A DNA stretch of 64,000 nucleotides from RUG714 sp964623515 (GTDB taxonomy: Bacteria; Bacillota; Clostridia; Oscillospirales; Acutalibacteraceae), in assembly GCA_964623515.1 (NCBI GenBank), contig CAZURV010000005.1, positions 26,361 through 90,360 of the forward strand. The letters are read 5' to 3'. This document shows, in pieces, positions 8,499 to 16,226 of the stretch. The translations under genes and the position numbers were made by a program. Position 1 is the stretch's first letter. Each line of letters opens with the position of its first letter. Below the pieces are notes generated by a model, which searched no databases, was not told the origin of the DNA, and was given only the letters and a program-made list of their open reading frames with translations.

Positions 8499-9035
8499 TT
8501 GAGGGTAATCAGCGGTACTGCCGGAGGCCGGCATTTGGAAACACCCCATGGCATGGCTGTGAGACCGACAACCGAGAAAGTGAAAGAAGCTTTGTTTTCT
8601 TCTATTCAGTTTGAATTGGAAGGGAAAAGAGTTCTGGATTTGTTTGCCGGTTCCGGACAGCTCGGTATTGAAGCGCTCAGCCGCGGAGCTGAATCTGCCG
8701 TTTTTGTGGATAACAGCAGTGCGTCTGTTGAAATTGTCAAAAATAATCTGAAAAAATGCGCTTTCAGCGCAGATGTTTTAAAATGCGACGGTGTTGCATA
8801 TATATATTCTGTGCAGGAAGAGTTCGATTTTATTTTTCTTGATCCGCCGTATGGCACGGGTCTGCTTCTCAAAGCGCTTGAAGGCGCGGCGGGAAAAATC
8901 AGTCCGGGCGGTATGATAACAGCGGAACATCCATTGGAAGAAAAACTGCCGGATACAATCGGAAACTGCTTTGTTTCACGGCGAAAAAAATACGGCAAGC
9001 TGCAACTTACATTTTACAGACGCAGGGAGTTATAA
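8499..9035 (+). CDS. rsmD: 16S rRNA (guanine-966-N2)-methyltransferase RsmD
   Basis: 178 residues from a TTG start, the first point where family similarity begins (LRVISGTAGGRHL). The frame is open further upstream, but that part has no RsmD similarity. Motif I is VLDLFAGSGQLGIEALSRGA, and the catalytic N6/N2-methylase motif DPPY is at 115-118. It methylates G966 of 16S rRNA in the assembled 30S head. The ribosome binding site is weak (GGTGA). Its stop codon overlaps the coaD start (TAATG), so the two are translationally coupled, the usual arrangement. Confidence 0.93.
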   Translation: MRVISGTAGGRHLETPHGMAVRPTTEKVKEALFSSIQFELEGKRVLDLFAGSGQLGIEALSRGAESAVFVDNSSASVEIVKNNLKKCAFSADVLKCDGVAYIYSVQEEFDFIFLDPPYGTGLLLKALEGAAGKISPGGMITAEHPLEEKLPDTIGNCFVSRRKKYGKLQLTFYRRREL

Positions 9036-9532
9036 TGAAAATCTGTATTTATCCGGGAAGCTTTGATCCCGTAACGGAGGGACATCTTGACATTGTCAGA
9101 AGAGCCGCCAAGCTTTTCGATAAAGTTATCGTTACCGTTATGGTCAATTCAAATAAAAAGAATTATGCATTTTCAACTGATGAAAGAGTGGATTTCTTAA
9201 AAAGATGCACAGTAGATATACCGCAGGTTGAAGTGGATAGTTCTCAGGGAATATTGCTTGCCGAATATGCGAAAAAAAAGAATGCCTGCGCCGTTGTTAA
9301 AGGCTTGAGGGCTATGTCTGATTATGAATATGAATTTCAGCAGGCGCTTATCAATCAAAAGCTTAATAATGAAATAGAAACTGTTTTTCTTGTTACGTCA
9401 AGAGAAAATATGTTTTTAAGCTCAAGTATGGTTAAAGAGGTGTGCAGTTTGGGGGGAGATGTATCCCTTTTTGTGCCGGGAACCATTCATGAGGATATTG
9501 TCAAACGACTTTACAGAAAGGATGTAAAATAA
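9035..9532 (+). CDS. coaD: Phosphopantetheine adenylyltransferase
   Basis: 165 residues, typical for PPAT. It carries the nucleotidyltransferase T/HxGH motif (TEGH, 14-17, in YPGSFDPVTEGHLDI) and the second nucleotide-binding segment FLSSSMVKEV near the C-terminus. It makes dephospho-CoA from 4'-phosphopantetheine and ATP, the penultimate step of CoA synthesis. It overlaps rsmD by one base and is followed one base later by the coiled-coil gene, so the three genes form one transcript. Confidence 0.97.
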   Translation: MKICIYPGSFDPVTEGHLDIVRRAAKLFDKVIVTVMVNSNKKNYAFSTDERVDFLKRCTVDIPQVEVDSSQGILLAEYAKKKNACAVVKGLRAMSDYEYEFQQALINQKLNNEIETVFLVTSRENMFLSSSMVKEVCSLGGDVSLFVPGTIHEDIVKRLYRKDVK

Positions 9533-9533
9533 T

Positions 9534-10019
9534 ATGACTATTGACGATTTTTTGGATTTGCTGGAAGAGACTATTGAAGATGGCAAGGCAGTTGTTTTAA
9601 CCAATAAAATTATGGTTGACGGCGGAAGAATGAAAGAAATAATTGAAGATATCCGTCTGAATATGCCTGAGGAAATCCGTAAGGCTAAGAAAATCGTTGA
9701 AGACAGAGCAACGATTCTTGAAAAAGCCGCCGAAGGTGCGGACGCAACAATCAAAAAGGCCGAAGAACAGCAGCAGATGATGGTTTCCGAAACCGAGATT
9801 ATGAAAGTTGCGCAGGCACAGGCAAATGCTCTGCTTGCAAAAGCAAACGGCGAAGCCCAGGATACGATTAACGACGCCAATGCCAAAAGCGAAGCTATGA
9901 AAGCAAGTGCAACAAAGTTTGTTGACGATCTTATGAGTCAGGTAGACGAATCGCTTTATGATACGCTGACTGAGATTCGCAGGGCAAGGCAGAACTTCAA
10001 ATCTGCGCAGGCACAGTAA
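9534..10019 (+). CDS. Coiled-coil protein of the coaD neighbourhood (ATP-synthase-B-like/DivIVA-like)
   Basis: 161 residues, almost wholly helical and charged, with an Ala/Glu/Lys/Gln-rich coiled coil from about 40 to 155. There is no signal peptide or membrane segment. It starts one base after coaD. Clostridial relatives in this position are usually annotated as hypothetical or ATPase subunit-like because of the coiled coil, not because of catalytic motifs; no P-loop is present. The N-terminal MTIDDFLDLLEETIEDGKAVVLTNKIMVD looks like a small conserved region and could be a membrane- or partner-binding head as in DivIVA/SepIVA proteins. Function is unknown. Confidence 0.8.
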   Translation: MTIDDFLDLLEETIEDGKAVVLTNKIMVDGGRMKEIIEDIRLNMPEEIRKAKKIVEDRATILEKAAEGADATIKKAEEQQQMMVSETEIMKVAQAQANALLAKANGEAQDTINDANAKSEAMKASATKFVDDLMSQVDESLYDTLTEIRRARQNFKSAQAQ

Positions 10020-10037
10020 GAAAGAATATTGGATATT

Positions 10038-10066
10038 ACCGCTGCATGATTGCAGCGGTTTTTTTC
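10038..10066 (+). terminator. Terminator of the rsmD-coaD operon
   Basis: ACCGCTGCA-TGAT-TGCAGCGGT perfect nine-base-pair stem followed by a T run. Confidence 0.92.
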
Positions 10067-10162
10067 TGTAAACGAAAGTGCAATGATGTGTAAGCGGCAA
10101 TTATGTTAAAGTGATTAAGAAGTTTAGGATTCCGCTGTTGTTCTTGAAAGTACCACCGCTGT

Positions 10163-10250
10163 TATAACCTATTCGCCGATGGATTCCGCCTCTTAAGCGG
10201 CGGGGTCCGTTTCAGAATTTCAGTAGGAGTGATAATCTCCCACTGAAACC
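10163..10250 (+). repeat. Interspersed structured repeat, copy B (5' half)
   Basis: Begins TATAACCTATTCGCCGATG and has the first stem (CCGCCTCTTAAGCGGCGG) and the second stem (CAGTAGGAGTGATAATCTCC) ending in CTGAAACC. The 3' half of the family is missing. It lies upstream of the dcw promoter. Confidence 0.9.
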
Positions 10251-10310
10251 TTAAGAATTTTTTGTTTCTCAAAAATTTTTTTCACTAAATAATGTATGTT
10301 TCGTTTTTTA

Positions 10311-10337
10311 CTCCACAATATCTTGTGGAGTTTTTTT
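10311..10337 (+). terminator. Terminator-like hairpin upstream of the mraZ promoter
   Basis: CTCCACAA-TATC-TTGTGGAG with seven Ts. It precedes the mraZ promoter, so it would stop readthrough from upstream. Confidence 0.75.
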
Positions 10338-10377
10338 GTTTTTTCAAGCAAGCAGATTTTTCCCTTGAAAAAATGCC

Positions 10378-10406
10378 TTGCATTTGAAGAAACGTTAGTA
10401 TATAAT
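10378..10406 (+). promoter_or_regulatory. Promoter of the dcw cluster (PmraZ)
   Basis: TTGCAT (10378-10383), 17-base spacer, TATAAT (10401-10406). A TGGG-N7-CCCA dyad lies just downstream (10414-10428). Confidence 0.8.
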
Positions 10407-10482
10407 AAAACCGTGGGTTTTCATCCCAATTTTGTGCAGGGCAATAACATTTTGTCCCTAAATTGTGAAAGGAGATGGCATT

Positions 10483-10944
10483 ATGGGTAATTTTTATTAC
10501 GGCAGTGATTTAAGTAAAGCCGATTCCAAATTCCGTATTGCCATTCCCGCCAGGCAGAGAAAACTTTTGGGAGAAAGCTTCAAGATAACACGAAATATAG
10601 ATCCGCGCAAAAAGAACTTATGTTTGTTTGACGATAAGGCTTACAGCGTTGTAATCAAGAATATTCAGAAACTTCCCGTTAAGTTCTCGCAGGATGTCAA
10701 TATGCTTTTTACCGCTTCGACTTATGATGTTAAGCCGGACAAGCAAGGCAGGATTGTAATTCCTGCAACACTGCGCGATATTGTCGGCATTCAGCCGGGC
10801 GACAGCGTTGTGATTGCAGGTGTGGGAAGCAATCTCGATATTCATGTTCAGGCAGAGTGGGATGCTGTTACGCAGGCTGCGGTTAACAACAAAGAATTTA
10901 TTGACGCTTTAAGTATGTTTAATTTTGCCGATGAAAACGAATAA
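10483..10944 (+). CDS. mraZ: Transcriptional regulator MraZ
   Basis: 153 residues from ATG 10483, with AAAGGAGAT seven bases upstream. It contains two AbrB-like swapped-hairpin halves, each with the MraZ DxxxR signature (DSKFR at 14-18 and DKQGR in PDKQGRIVIPATLR). MraZ oligomerises into a ring and binds repeats upstream of its own operon to repress division genes. The first half is diverged from the common MFMGEYxHTIDxKGR start, but position and fold agree. The end overlaps rsmH by 14 bases. Confidence 0.93.
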   Translation: MGNFYYGSDLSKADSKFRIAIPARQRKLLGESFKITRNIDPRKKNLCLFDDKAYSVVIKNIQKLPVKFSQDVNMLFTASTYDVKPDKQGRIVIPATLRDIVGIQPGDSVVIAGVGSNLDIHVQAEWDAVTQAAVNNKEFIDALSMFNFADENE

Positions 10945-11869
10945 TTTCGTGCATAAACCGGTTCTGCTTGAGGAAACGGTTCAGGCATTGAATATAAAAC
11001 CGGGAGGCATCTATATTGACGCTACCGCAGGTGGCGGAGGCCATTCTGCCGCCATCCTTGAGAAACTCGGCGGAAGCGGACTCCTTATATGCATAGACCG
11101 GGATCCCGATGCGATTCAAACGCTTGAAGAACGCTTCGGGAGTTTTCGGAACGTAAAGATAATAAAAGATAATTTTTCTGATTTAAAAAATATATTGTCT
11201 TCGCTGAACATAGGCGGTTTTAACGGTCTGCTTCTTGATATAGGTGTAAGTTCGCATCAGCTGGATACGGCGGAAAGAGGATTTTCTTTTCATACCGACG
11301 CACCGCTTGATATGCGTATGTCGCAGAACGGAATTTCCGCTTATGATGTTGTGAACACTTACGGAGAAAAAGAACTTGCCGACATTATATACAAATACGG
11401 CGAGGAAAAATTCAGCAGAAATATTGCCTCAAACATTGTGAAAGCCAGAGCTGAAAAGCCTGTGGAAACAACGTTTGAACTGGTCGCCATCATTAAAGCA
11501 TCAATGCCTGCCGCCGCGAGGAGAAACGCGCATCCGGCGCGCAGAACGTTTCAGGCTTTGAGAATAGAAGTTAACCATGAACTTGAGTTCCTTGAAAAAG
11601 CCCTTGACGATTCCATAGATCTTGCATACAGCGGCGCACGGCTTGCTGTGATTACTTTCCATTCTCTAGAAGATCGAATTGTTAAGCTGAAATTTCGGGA
11701 ATGGTCGCAGGGGTGCACCTGCCCAAAATCATTTCCGATTTGCGTATGCGGCAAAAAGCCGAGAATAAAAGCTTTCAAACCCGTTTCTGCATCGGAGGCG
11801 GAAATTAAAATAAATCCCAGAAGTCGGAGCGCAAAACTGCGCGCGGCAAAAATAACGGAAGAAAAGTGA
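10931..11869 (+). CDS. rsmH: 16S rRNA (cytosine-1402-N4)-methyltransferase RsmH
   Basis: 312 residues from ATG 10931; a TTG six bases earlier is possible. It has the family start HKPVLLEETVQAL and the SAM-binding DATAGGGGHSAAIL. It also has GLLLDIGVSSHQLD, DAPLDMRM, the NAHPARRTFQALRIEVNHEL block and AVITFHSLEDRIVK. It methylates C1402 in the 30S P site together with RsmI. There is no strong Shine-Dalgarno; the 14-base overlap with mraZ suggests coupled translation. Confidence 0.97.
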   Translation: MKTNNFVHKPVLLEETVQALNIKPGGIYIDATAGGGGHSAAILEKLGGSGLLICIDRDPDAIQTLEERFGSFRNVKIIKDNFSDLKNILSSLNIGGFNGLLLDIGVSSHQLDTAERGFSFHTDAPLDMRMSQNGISAYDVVNTYGEKELADIIYKYGEEKFSRNIASNIVKARAEKPVETTFELVAIIKASMPAAARRNAHPARRTFQALRIEVNHELEFLEKALDDSIDLAYSGARLAVITFHSLEDRIVKLKFREWSQGCTCPKSFPICVCGKKPRIKAFKPVSASEAEIKINPRSRSAKLRAAKITEEK

Positions 11870-11878
11870 GAGATATAA

Positions 11879-12343
11879 ATGGCTTCGTATGCATATGATT
11901 ATAATTACGATTTTGAAACTTTTGCCCCTAAAAAACAGCCTGTAACCGAACCGGAAACAACGGGCTTTGAACCGCGTGTTGTCAGGCCGAAAAAAAAGAG
12001 TATCGTTCAGCAGCGGCGGGAAAGACAGCTTATACTGAAAAAAATGATTACGATTATCGCCGCGTCGGTTCTTCTTTTTGCGCTTTTCGGCGCAAGGGTA
12101 TGGATTCAGGTATCGCTGAATGAAAAAACCAAAGAGCTTTCGGATATTCAAAACGCAATAAGCGTTCAGCAAAGTGAAAGTGTATATCTTGAAAACAAAC
12201 TGAATTCGATGGTAAATTTGGGAACAGTTGAAAATATTGCTGTCAATAAACTTCATATGGTCAAAAAAGAAAGTTCGCAGATTAGATATATTATGGTCGG
12301 CGAAATAGGGAATGAAGAAGACGGAAAAGTTGTAACAGAATAA
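11879..12343 (+). CDS. ftsL: FtsL-like bitopic division protein
   Basis: 154 residues. A basic cytoplasmic tail of about 55 residues (VRPKKKSIVQQRRERQ) is followed by one membrane segment (56-77, ITIIAASVLLFALFGARVW) and a short extracytoplasmic coiled coil (79-112). This is the layout of FtsL, which bridges FtsB/DivIC, FtsQ and FtsW-FtsI in the divisome. FtsL proteins share little sequence, so the call rests on topology and on the position between rsmH and the class B PBP. The long N-terminal tail is common in clostridial forms. Confidence 0.85.
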   Translation: MASYAYDYNYDFETFAPKKQPVTEPETTGFEPRVVRPKKKSIVQQRRERQLILKKMITIIAASVLLFALFGARVWIQVSLNEKTKELSDIQNAISVQQSESVYLENKLNSMVNLGTVENIAVNKLHMVKKESSQIRYIMVGEIGNEEDGKVVTE

Positions 12344-12370
12344 TTTTATTATTTACTGAATAATTATACT

Positions 12371-12397
12371 TACGGGAGTTATCTATTAGCTCCCGTA
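12371..12397 (+). other. Hairpin in the ftsL-ftsI gap
   Basis: TACGGGAG - 11-base loop - CTCCCGTA, with a short T run ten bases later. It could be a partial terminator or an RNA processing site inside the dcw transcript. Confidence 0.4.
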
Positions 12398-12426
12398 TGG
12401 CGGTTTTTATATGCAGACGTGTTTTT

Positions 12427-12522
12427 ATGAGAAAGACCGTTATAGGAAACCGCAGGCGCGGCGCGGCTTATCTGGCTGTAGCGCTTATAATTTTATCGCG
12501 TGCGCGTCGCGTATATATTTAG
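12427..12522 (+). CDS. Possible 31-residue membrane micropeptide upstream of ftsI
   Basis: Short frame ATG 12427 to TAG 12520-12522, coding for a basic start (MRKTVIGNRRRG) and a short hydrophobic run (AYLAVALIIL) ending RARRVYI. The stop overlaps the ftsI ribosome binding site, as expected of a leader peptide or coupling ORF. The ribosome binding site of its own is poor. It may be chance or a remnant of another small gene. Confidence 0.25.
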   Translation: MRKTVIGNRRRGAAYLAVALIILSRARRVYI

Positions 12523-12533
12523 AGGTGAACGTG

Positions 12534-14774
12534 TTGAACAGGCAGAGAAGTGCAAAAAAGATAATGCTTTCAAGAATGAAAATTGTTTTTTTGGTTATCA
12601 TTCTTGCTTTTGCCGTTCTGGCGGGCAGGCTTGCCTGGATACAGCTTGTCAGAGGAGATTATTATCAGGAAAAAGCGCTTGCCACGCAACTTTCGGATAC
12701 AACGATTGAAGCGCAGAGAGGTACGATTTACGACAGCAATATGAACGTACTTGTTCAGAGCGCAACAGTTTGGAAAATATATATTGATCCGTCAAATATA
12801 GACAAATCCGGAAATGAAGACGAAATGATAGCGGAAGAGCTATCAAAAATACTCGGCTTAAAGAAAGCCGAAGTGCTGGAGATGTGCGGAGAAGACAGCA
12901 GTTACGTTGTTGTGAAAGATGACGTGGAGTATGAAGATAAGCAAGAAGTGCTGGATTTTGCCGTAAAAAATGAAATTTCCGATTGTATCGGCGTCGAAAC
13001 CTCCACAAAACGTTTTTATTCTTCGTCAAATTTTGCCGCAACTGTTTTAGGCTTCTGCGGTTCCGACGGTCAGGGGCTGGAAGGAATTGAAGCTTATTAT
13101 GATGACGTGCTTATCGGTACTGCCGGCAGACTCATCACTGCAAAGAACGCGCAGTCCGAAGCTATGCCGAATGATTATGAAACCGTAATCGACGCTGAAG
13201 ACGGAGACAGCCTTGTGCTTACAATAGACGATGTTATCCAGTACAGCCTCGATCAGAACGTTGAGGAAGCCCTTGAAGCGGCGGGTGCCCAAAATGCTTA
13301 CGGCATTGTAATGGACGTTGAAACAGGTGCAATACTTGGTATGTCAAATAAGCCTGATTTTGATTCCGATGACCCTTGGGAAATCAAAAACCAGACTGCC
13401 ATTGAAAATATCAAGTCGATAACGGATAAAAATAAGAAAAAAGAAGCGGAATCCGCTGCAATCCTTGAACAGTGGCGAAATAAAACAATCACGGATACAT
13501 ATGAACCGGGTTCCGTCTTTAAAATCGTAACCGCTGCGGCGGCTCTTGAAGAAGGCATTGTTGATGAAAATTATACATATACCGATACCGGAAGTATAAA
13601 AGTTGAAGACCGTACATATAACTGCCATTTAAGAAGCGGACACGGAACGGAAACCTTTTCGCAGGCACTTCAGAATTCCTGCAACCCATGGTTTATCAAT
13701 CTCGGGCAAAAGCTAGGCGTAGAAAAGTTTTATAAATACTTTGAAGCTTTCGGAATGACTGAAGCAACAGGCATTGATTTGCCTGGTGAAGCCGAACCTG
13801 TGGCAGGTGTAACCTATCACGAACTTGACGAGATGGGCAAAGTGGAGCTTGCGTCTGAATCTTTCGGTCAGTCTTTTCAAATCAGTCCGATTCAGATGAT
13901 TGCTGCGGTGTCGGCAGTTGCGAACGGCGGGAAGCTGATGAAACCTTATGTTGTTAAAGAAGTTGTGGACAGTAACGGTTCGGTTATTTCAACCACACAA
14001 CCTACCGTTAAGCGGACAGTTATTTCAGAAGAAACGGCGGCTGAACTCAGAGGTATGCTTGAGGATGTTGTAACTTACGGAACAGGTAAAAACGCTTATC
14101 TTGCAGGTTATCATGTTGCAGGGAAAACCGGAACATCTGAAAAACTTAATACTGTAGATGCCGAGGGCGGCAAAAAATATGTTACTTCATTTGTGTGCTT
14201 TGCTCCTGCGGACGATCCGGTTGTCGCAGTGCTGATATGCTGTGATGAACCCGAGGGAAGTAATCCGGGAGGCGGCACAAACTGTGCGCCGTACTGTGCG
14301 TCTGTGCTGCAAACCTGTATGGAATATTACAATGTTCAGCCACAATATACAGATGATGAAAAAGAATCGCTTTCCATAAGCACACCTGATTTTACTGGCA
14401 AAACTCCGGAAACCGCGCGTGCCGAAGCAGAAGATGCGGGACTCAAACTGAGCGTAGTGGGTGATGGGGAAAAGATTGTTGCACAGTCTCCTGCTGCAGA
14501 CAGACAGATTCCATCCGGTGGGCAGGTTGTCGTATATACACAGGAAGATTATAAGGCGGAAACAACGCAGGTTCCGGATTTTTCCGATATGAGCGTTTAT
14601 GAAGTGAATGCAGCTGCCGCTCAGGCGGGACTGAACGTGGAAATGAGCGGCGCCAATCTTGACGACGGAAATGCAAAGGCGGGCCGTCAGTCAATATCAA
14701 AAAATACAAAAGTGGAAAAGGGAACTGTTGTGAAAGTTACTTTTATCTCTTCAAACAATGTTAACGATAGATAA
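12534..14774 (+). CDS. ftsI: Class B penicillin-binding protein with two PASTA domains (FtsI/PbpB/SpoVD type)
   Basis: 746 residues from TTG 12534, six bases after GAGGTG; GTG 12531 is possible. Order: short tail, one membrane segment (about 17-40), PBP dimerisation domain starting at EAQRGTIYD, then a transpeptidase domain. That domain has the active-site S327-x-x-K330 (GSVFK), S382-C-N384 and K531-T-G533 (GKTGTSEK). Two PASTA domains follow (about 618-680 and 680-746). It cross-links septal peptidoglycan with the SEDS glycosyltransferase FtsW encoded at 18687. Bacillus has both pbpB and spoVD here; this genome has one gene, so division and spore-cortex roles cannot be separated by sequence. 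Confidence 0.94.
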   Translation: MNRQRSAKKIMLSRMKIVFLVIILAFAVLAGRLAWIQLVRGDYYQEKALATQLSDTTIEAQRGTIYDSNMNVLVQSATVWKIYIDPSNIDKSGNEDEMIAEELSKILGLKKAEVLEMCGEDSSYVVVKDDVEYEDKQEVLDFAVKNEISDCIGVETSTKRFYSSSNFAATVLGFCGSDGQGLEGIEAYYDDVLIGTAGRLITAKNAQSEAMPNDYETVIDAEDGDSLVLTIDDVIQYSLDQNVEEALEAAGAQNAYGIVMDVETGAILGMSNKPDFDSDDPWEIKNQTAIENIKSITDKNKKKEAESAAILEQWRNKTITDTYEPGSVFKIVTAAAALEEGIVDENYTYTDTGSIKVEDRTYNCHLRSGHGTETFSQALQNSCNPWFINLGQKLGVEKFYKYFEAFGMTEATGIDLPGEAEPVAGVTYHELDEMGKVELASESFGQSFQISPIQMIAAVSAVANGGKLMKPYVVKEVVDSNGSVISTTQPTVKRTVISEETAAELRGMLEDVVTYGTGKNAYLAGYHVAGKTGTSEKLNTVDAEGGKKYVTSFVCFAPADDPVVAVLICCDEPEGSNPGGGTNCAPYCASVLQTCMEYYNVQPQYTDDEKESLSISTPDFTGKTPETARAEAEDAGLKLSVVGDGEKIVAQSPAADRQIPSGGQVVVYTQEDYKAETTQVPDFSDMSVYEVNAAAAQAGLNVEMSGANLDDGNAKAGRQSISKNTKVEKGTVVKVTFISSNNVNDR

Positions 14775-14788
14775 ACGGAGGTCATTAA

Positions 14789-16225
14789 ATGAAACTGTCG
14801 GAGCTTTTGCAGAATGTTAACGTGCTGAATAAATATAAAGACGTTAAAGTGAAGGATGTAACCGCAGATACTCGCAGGGCTGCAAAAGGCAGTGTTTTCG
14901 TATGCATTAAGGGCGCTAATTTCGACGGGCACAGCGCGGCGCGTGAAATGATACAACAAGGCGTGTGCGCCGTCGTGGCGGAAACACCGACAGGTGTCAA
15001 AAACGAGGTGCTTGTTAAAGATACAAGGGAAGCCTATTCTCTAATGTGCGCCGCATTGAACGGGAATCCGGTTAAACACTTAAAACTTATCGGTTTAACG
15101 GGAACAAACGGAAAAACAACATCCACGTATCTTATAAAATCCATTTTGGAAAGTGCCGGCAAAAAAACAGGGCTTATCGGCACGGTTCAGAATATGGTTG
15201 GTGATGAGGTTTATCCTGCACAGTATACGACTCCGGATGCATATGAGCTTCAGTATCTTTTTAGAAAAATGGTTGAAGCACAGTGTGAATACTGTGTTAT
15301 GGAGGTATCGTCTCAAGCGCTTGCACAGGGCAGATGTAACGGACTGCATTTTGAGACGGCTGTTTTTACGAATTTAACACAGGATCATCTCGATTACCAT
15401 GGAACAATGGAGAATTATAAAGAAGCAAAAAAACTTCTTTTTAAAAACTGCGATACTGCCATTATCAATAAAGACGATGCCGGTGCGCAGGATATGACGG
15501 CAGGGTGTAGCTGTAAAGTCATAACATATTCCGCAAAGGATAATTCGGCAGATTTTGTTGCTAAAAATATTGAATTGAAGGCAGACGGCATAAAATATGA
15601 ACTTTTGGGTGACGGTGTTATAGGACGGATTAGATGCGGTATTCCCGGAACTTTTACGGTTTATAATTCGCTTGCAGCCGCATGTGCCGCAGTAGCGTCA
15701 GGCGTGCCTTTTGAACATGTTGTAAACGCTTTTCCGAAAATCAAAGGCGTTAAGGGAAGAATAGAGGTAGTTCCCACAAATACCGATTATACCGTGATTA
15801 TAGACTACGCGCATTCACCTGACGGACTTAAAAATATTCTCTCTTCCGTGAAAGAGTTCGCTGAAAAAAGAGTGATTGTTGTTTTCGGATGCGGTGGAGA
15901 CAGGGACAGGAGCAAGAGACCGAAAATGGCGGACGTGGCGGCGTCTCTTGCCGATTATGTGGTGATAACCAGTGATAATCCCCGAACAGAAGATCCAGAT
16001 AAAATTGTAAAAGAAGTAGTTAAGGGATTGAAAGGGCATAACGTAGCAAACAAAGTCATTGTAAACAGGACGGAAGCCATACGCTTTGCGCTCGGTGAAG
16101 CGAAAGCAGGCGATATCGTTATTCTTGCCGGAAAGGGACATGAAACGTATCAGATAATCGGAACGGAAAAACATCATTATGATGAGCGCGAGATAGTGAA
16201 CGGCATTCTTTCGGGAGAAATATAA
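14789..16225 (+). CDS. murE: UDP-MurNAc-L-Ala-D-Glu:meso-diaminopimelate ligase
   Basis: 478 residues. ATP-binding P-loop TGTNGKTT (about 104-111), then the central Mur ligase domain (EVSSQAL, TNLTQDHLDYHGTMENY) and the C-terminal domain with DYAHSPDGL. The acid-selecting motif D396-N-P-R399 (SDNPRTEDP) is the one that selects meso-diaminopimelate rather than lysine, so the wall is predicted to be A1-gamma type. It adds the third residue of the stem peptide in the cytoplasm. 14 bases separate it from ftsI; GGAGG precedes the ATG. Confidence 0.97.
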   Translation: MKLSELLQNVNVLNKYKDVKVKDVTADTRRAAKGSVFVCIKGANFDGHSAAREMIQQGVCAVVAETPTGVKNEVLVKDTREAYSLMCAALNGNPVKHLKLIGLTGTNGKTTSTYLIKSILESAGKKTGLIGTVQNMVGDEVYPAQYTTPDAYELQYLFRKMVEAQCEYCVMEVSSQALAQGRCNGLHFETAVFTNLTQDHLDYHGTMENYKEAKKLLFKNCDTAIINKDDAGAQDMTAGCSCKVITYSAKDNSADFVAKNIELKADGIKYELLGDGVIGRIRCGIPGTFTVYNSLAAACAAVASGVPFEHVVNAFPKIKGVKGRIEVVPTNTDYTVIIDYAHSPDGLKNILSSVKEFAEKRVIVVFGCGGDRDRSKRPKMADVAASLADYVVITSDNPRTEDPDKIVKEVVKGLKGHNVANKVIVNRTEAIRFALGEAKAGDIVILAGKGHETYQIIGTEKHHYDEREIVNGILSGEI

Positions 16226-16226
16226 T

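Larger units (their letters stand above)
10020..10482. other. Intergenic region before the dcw cluster
   Basis: 463 bases without a gene. It holds the coaD-operon terminator (10038-10066), repeat copy B (10163-10250), a second terminator-like hairpin (10311-10337), the mraZ promoter (10378-10406) and a 70-base leader. Confidence 0.8.

Noticed and set aside
10407..10482. MraZ operator repeats upstream of mraZ
   Set aside because: No set of evenly spaced TGGG-type direct repeats was found; only one TGGG-N7-CCCA dyad is present, which is too little for a claim.
12411..12533. Extension of ftsI by 41 residues from ATG 12411
   Set aside because: The extra residues resemble no PBP N-terminus, contain several cysteines, and would precede the membrane segment without a ribosome binding site. 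The TTG/GTG after GAGGTG fits better.
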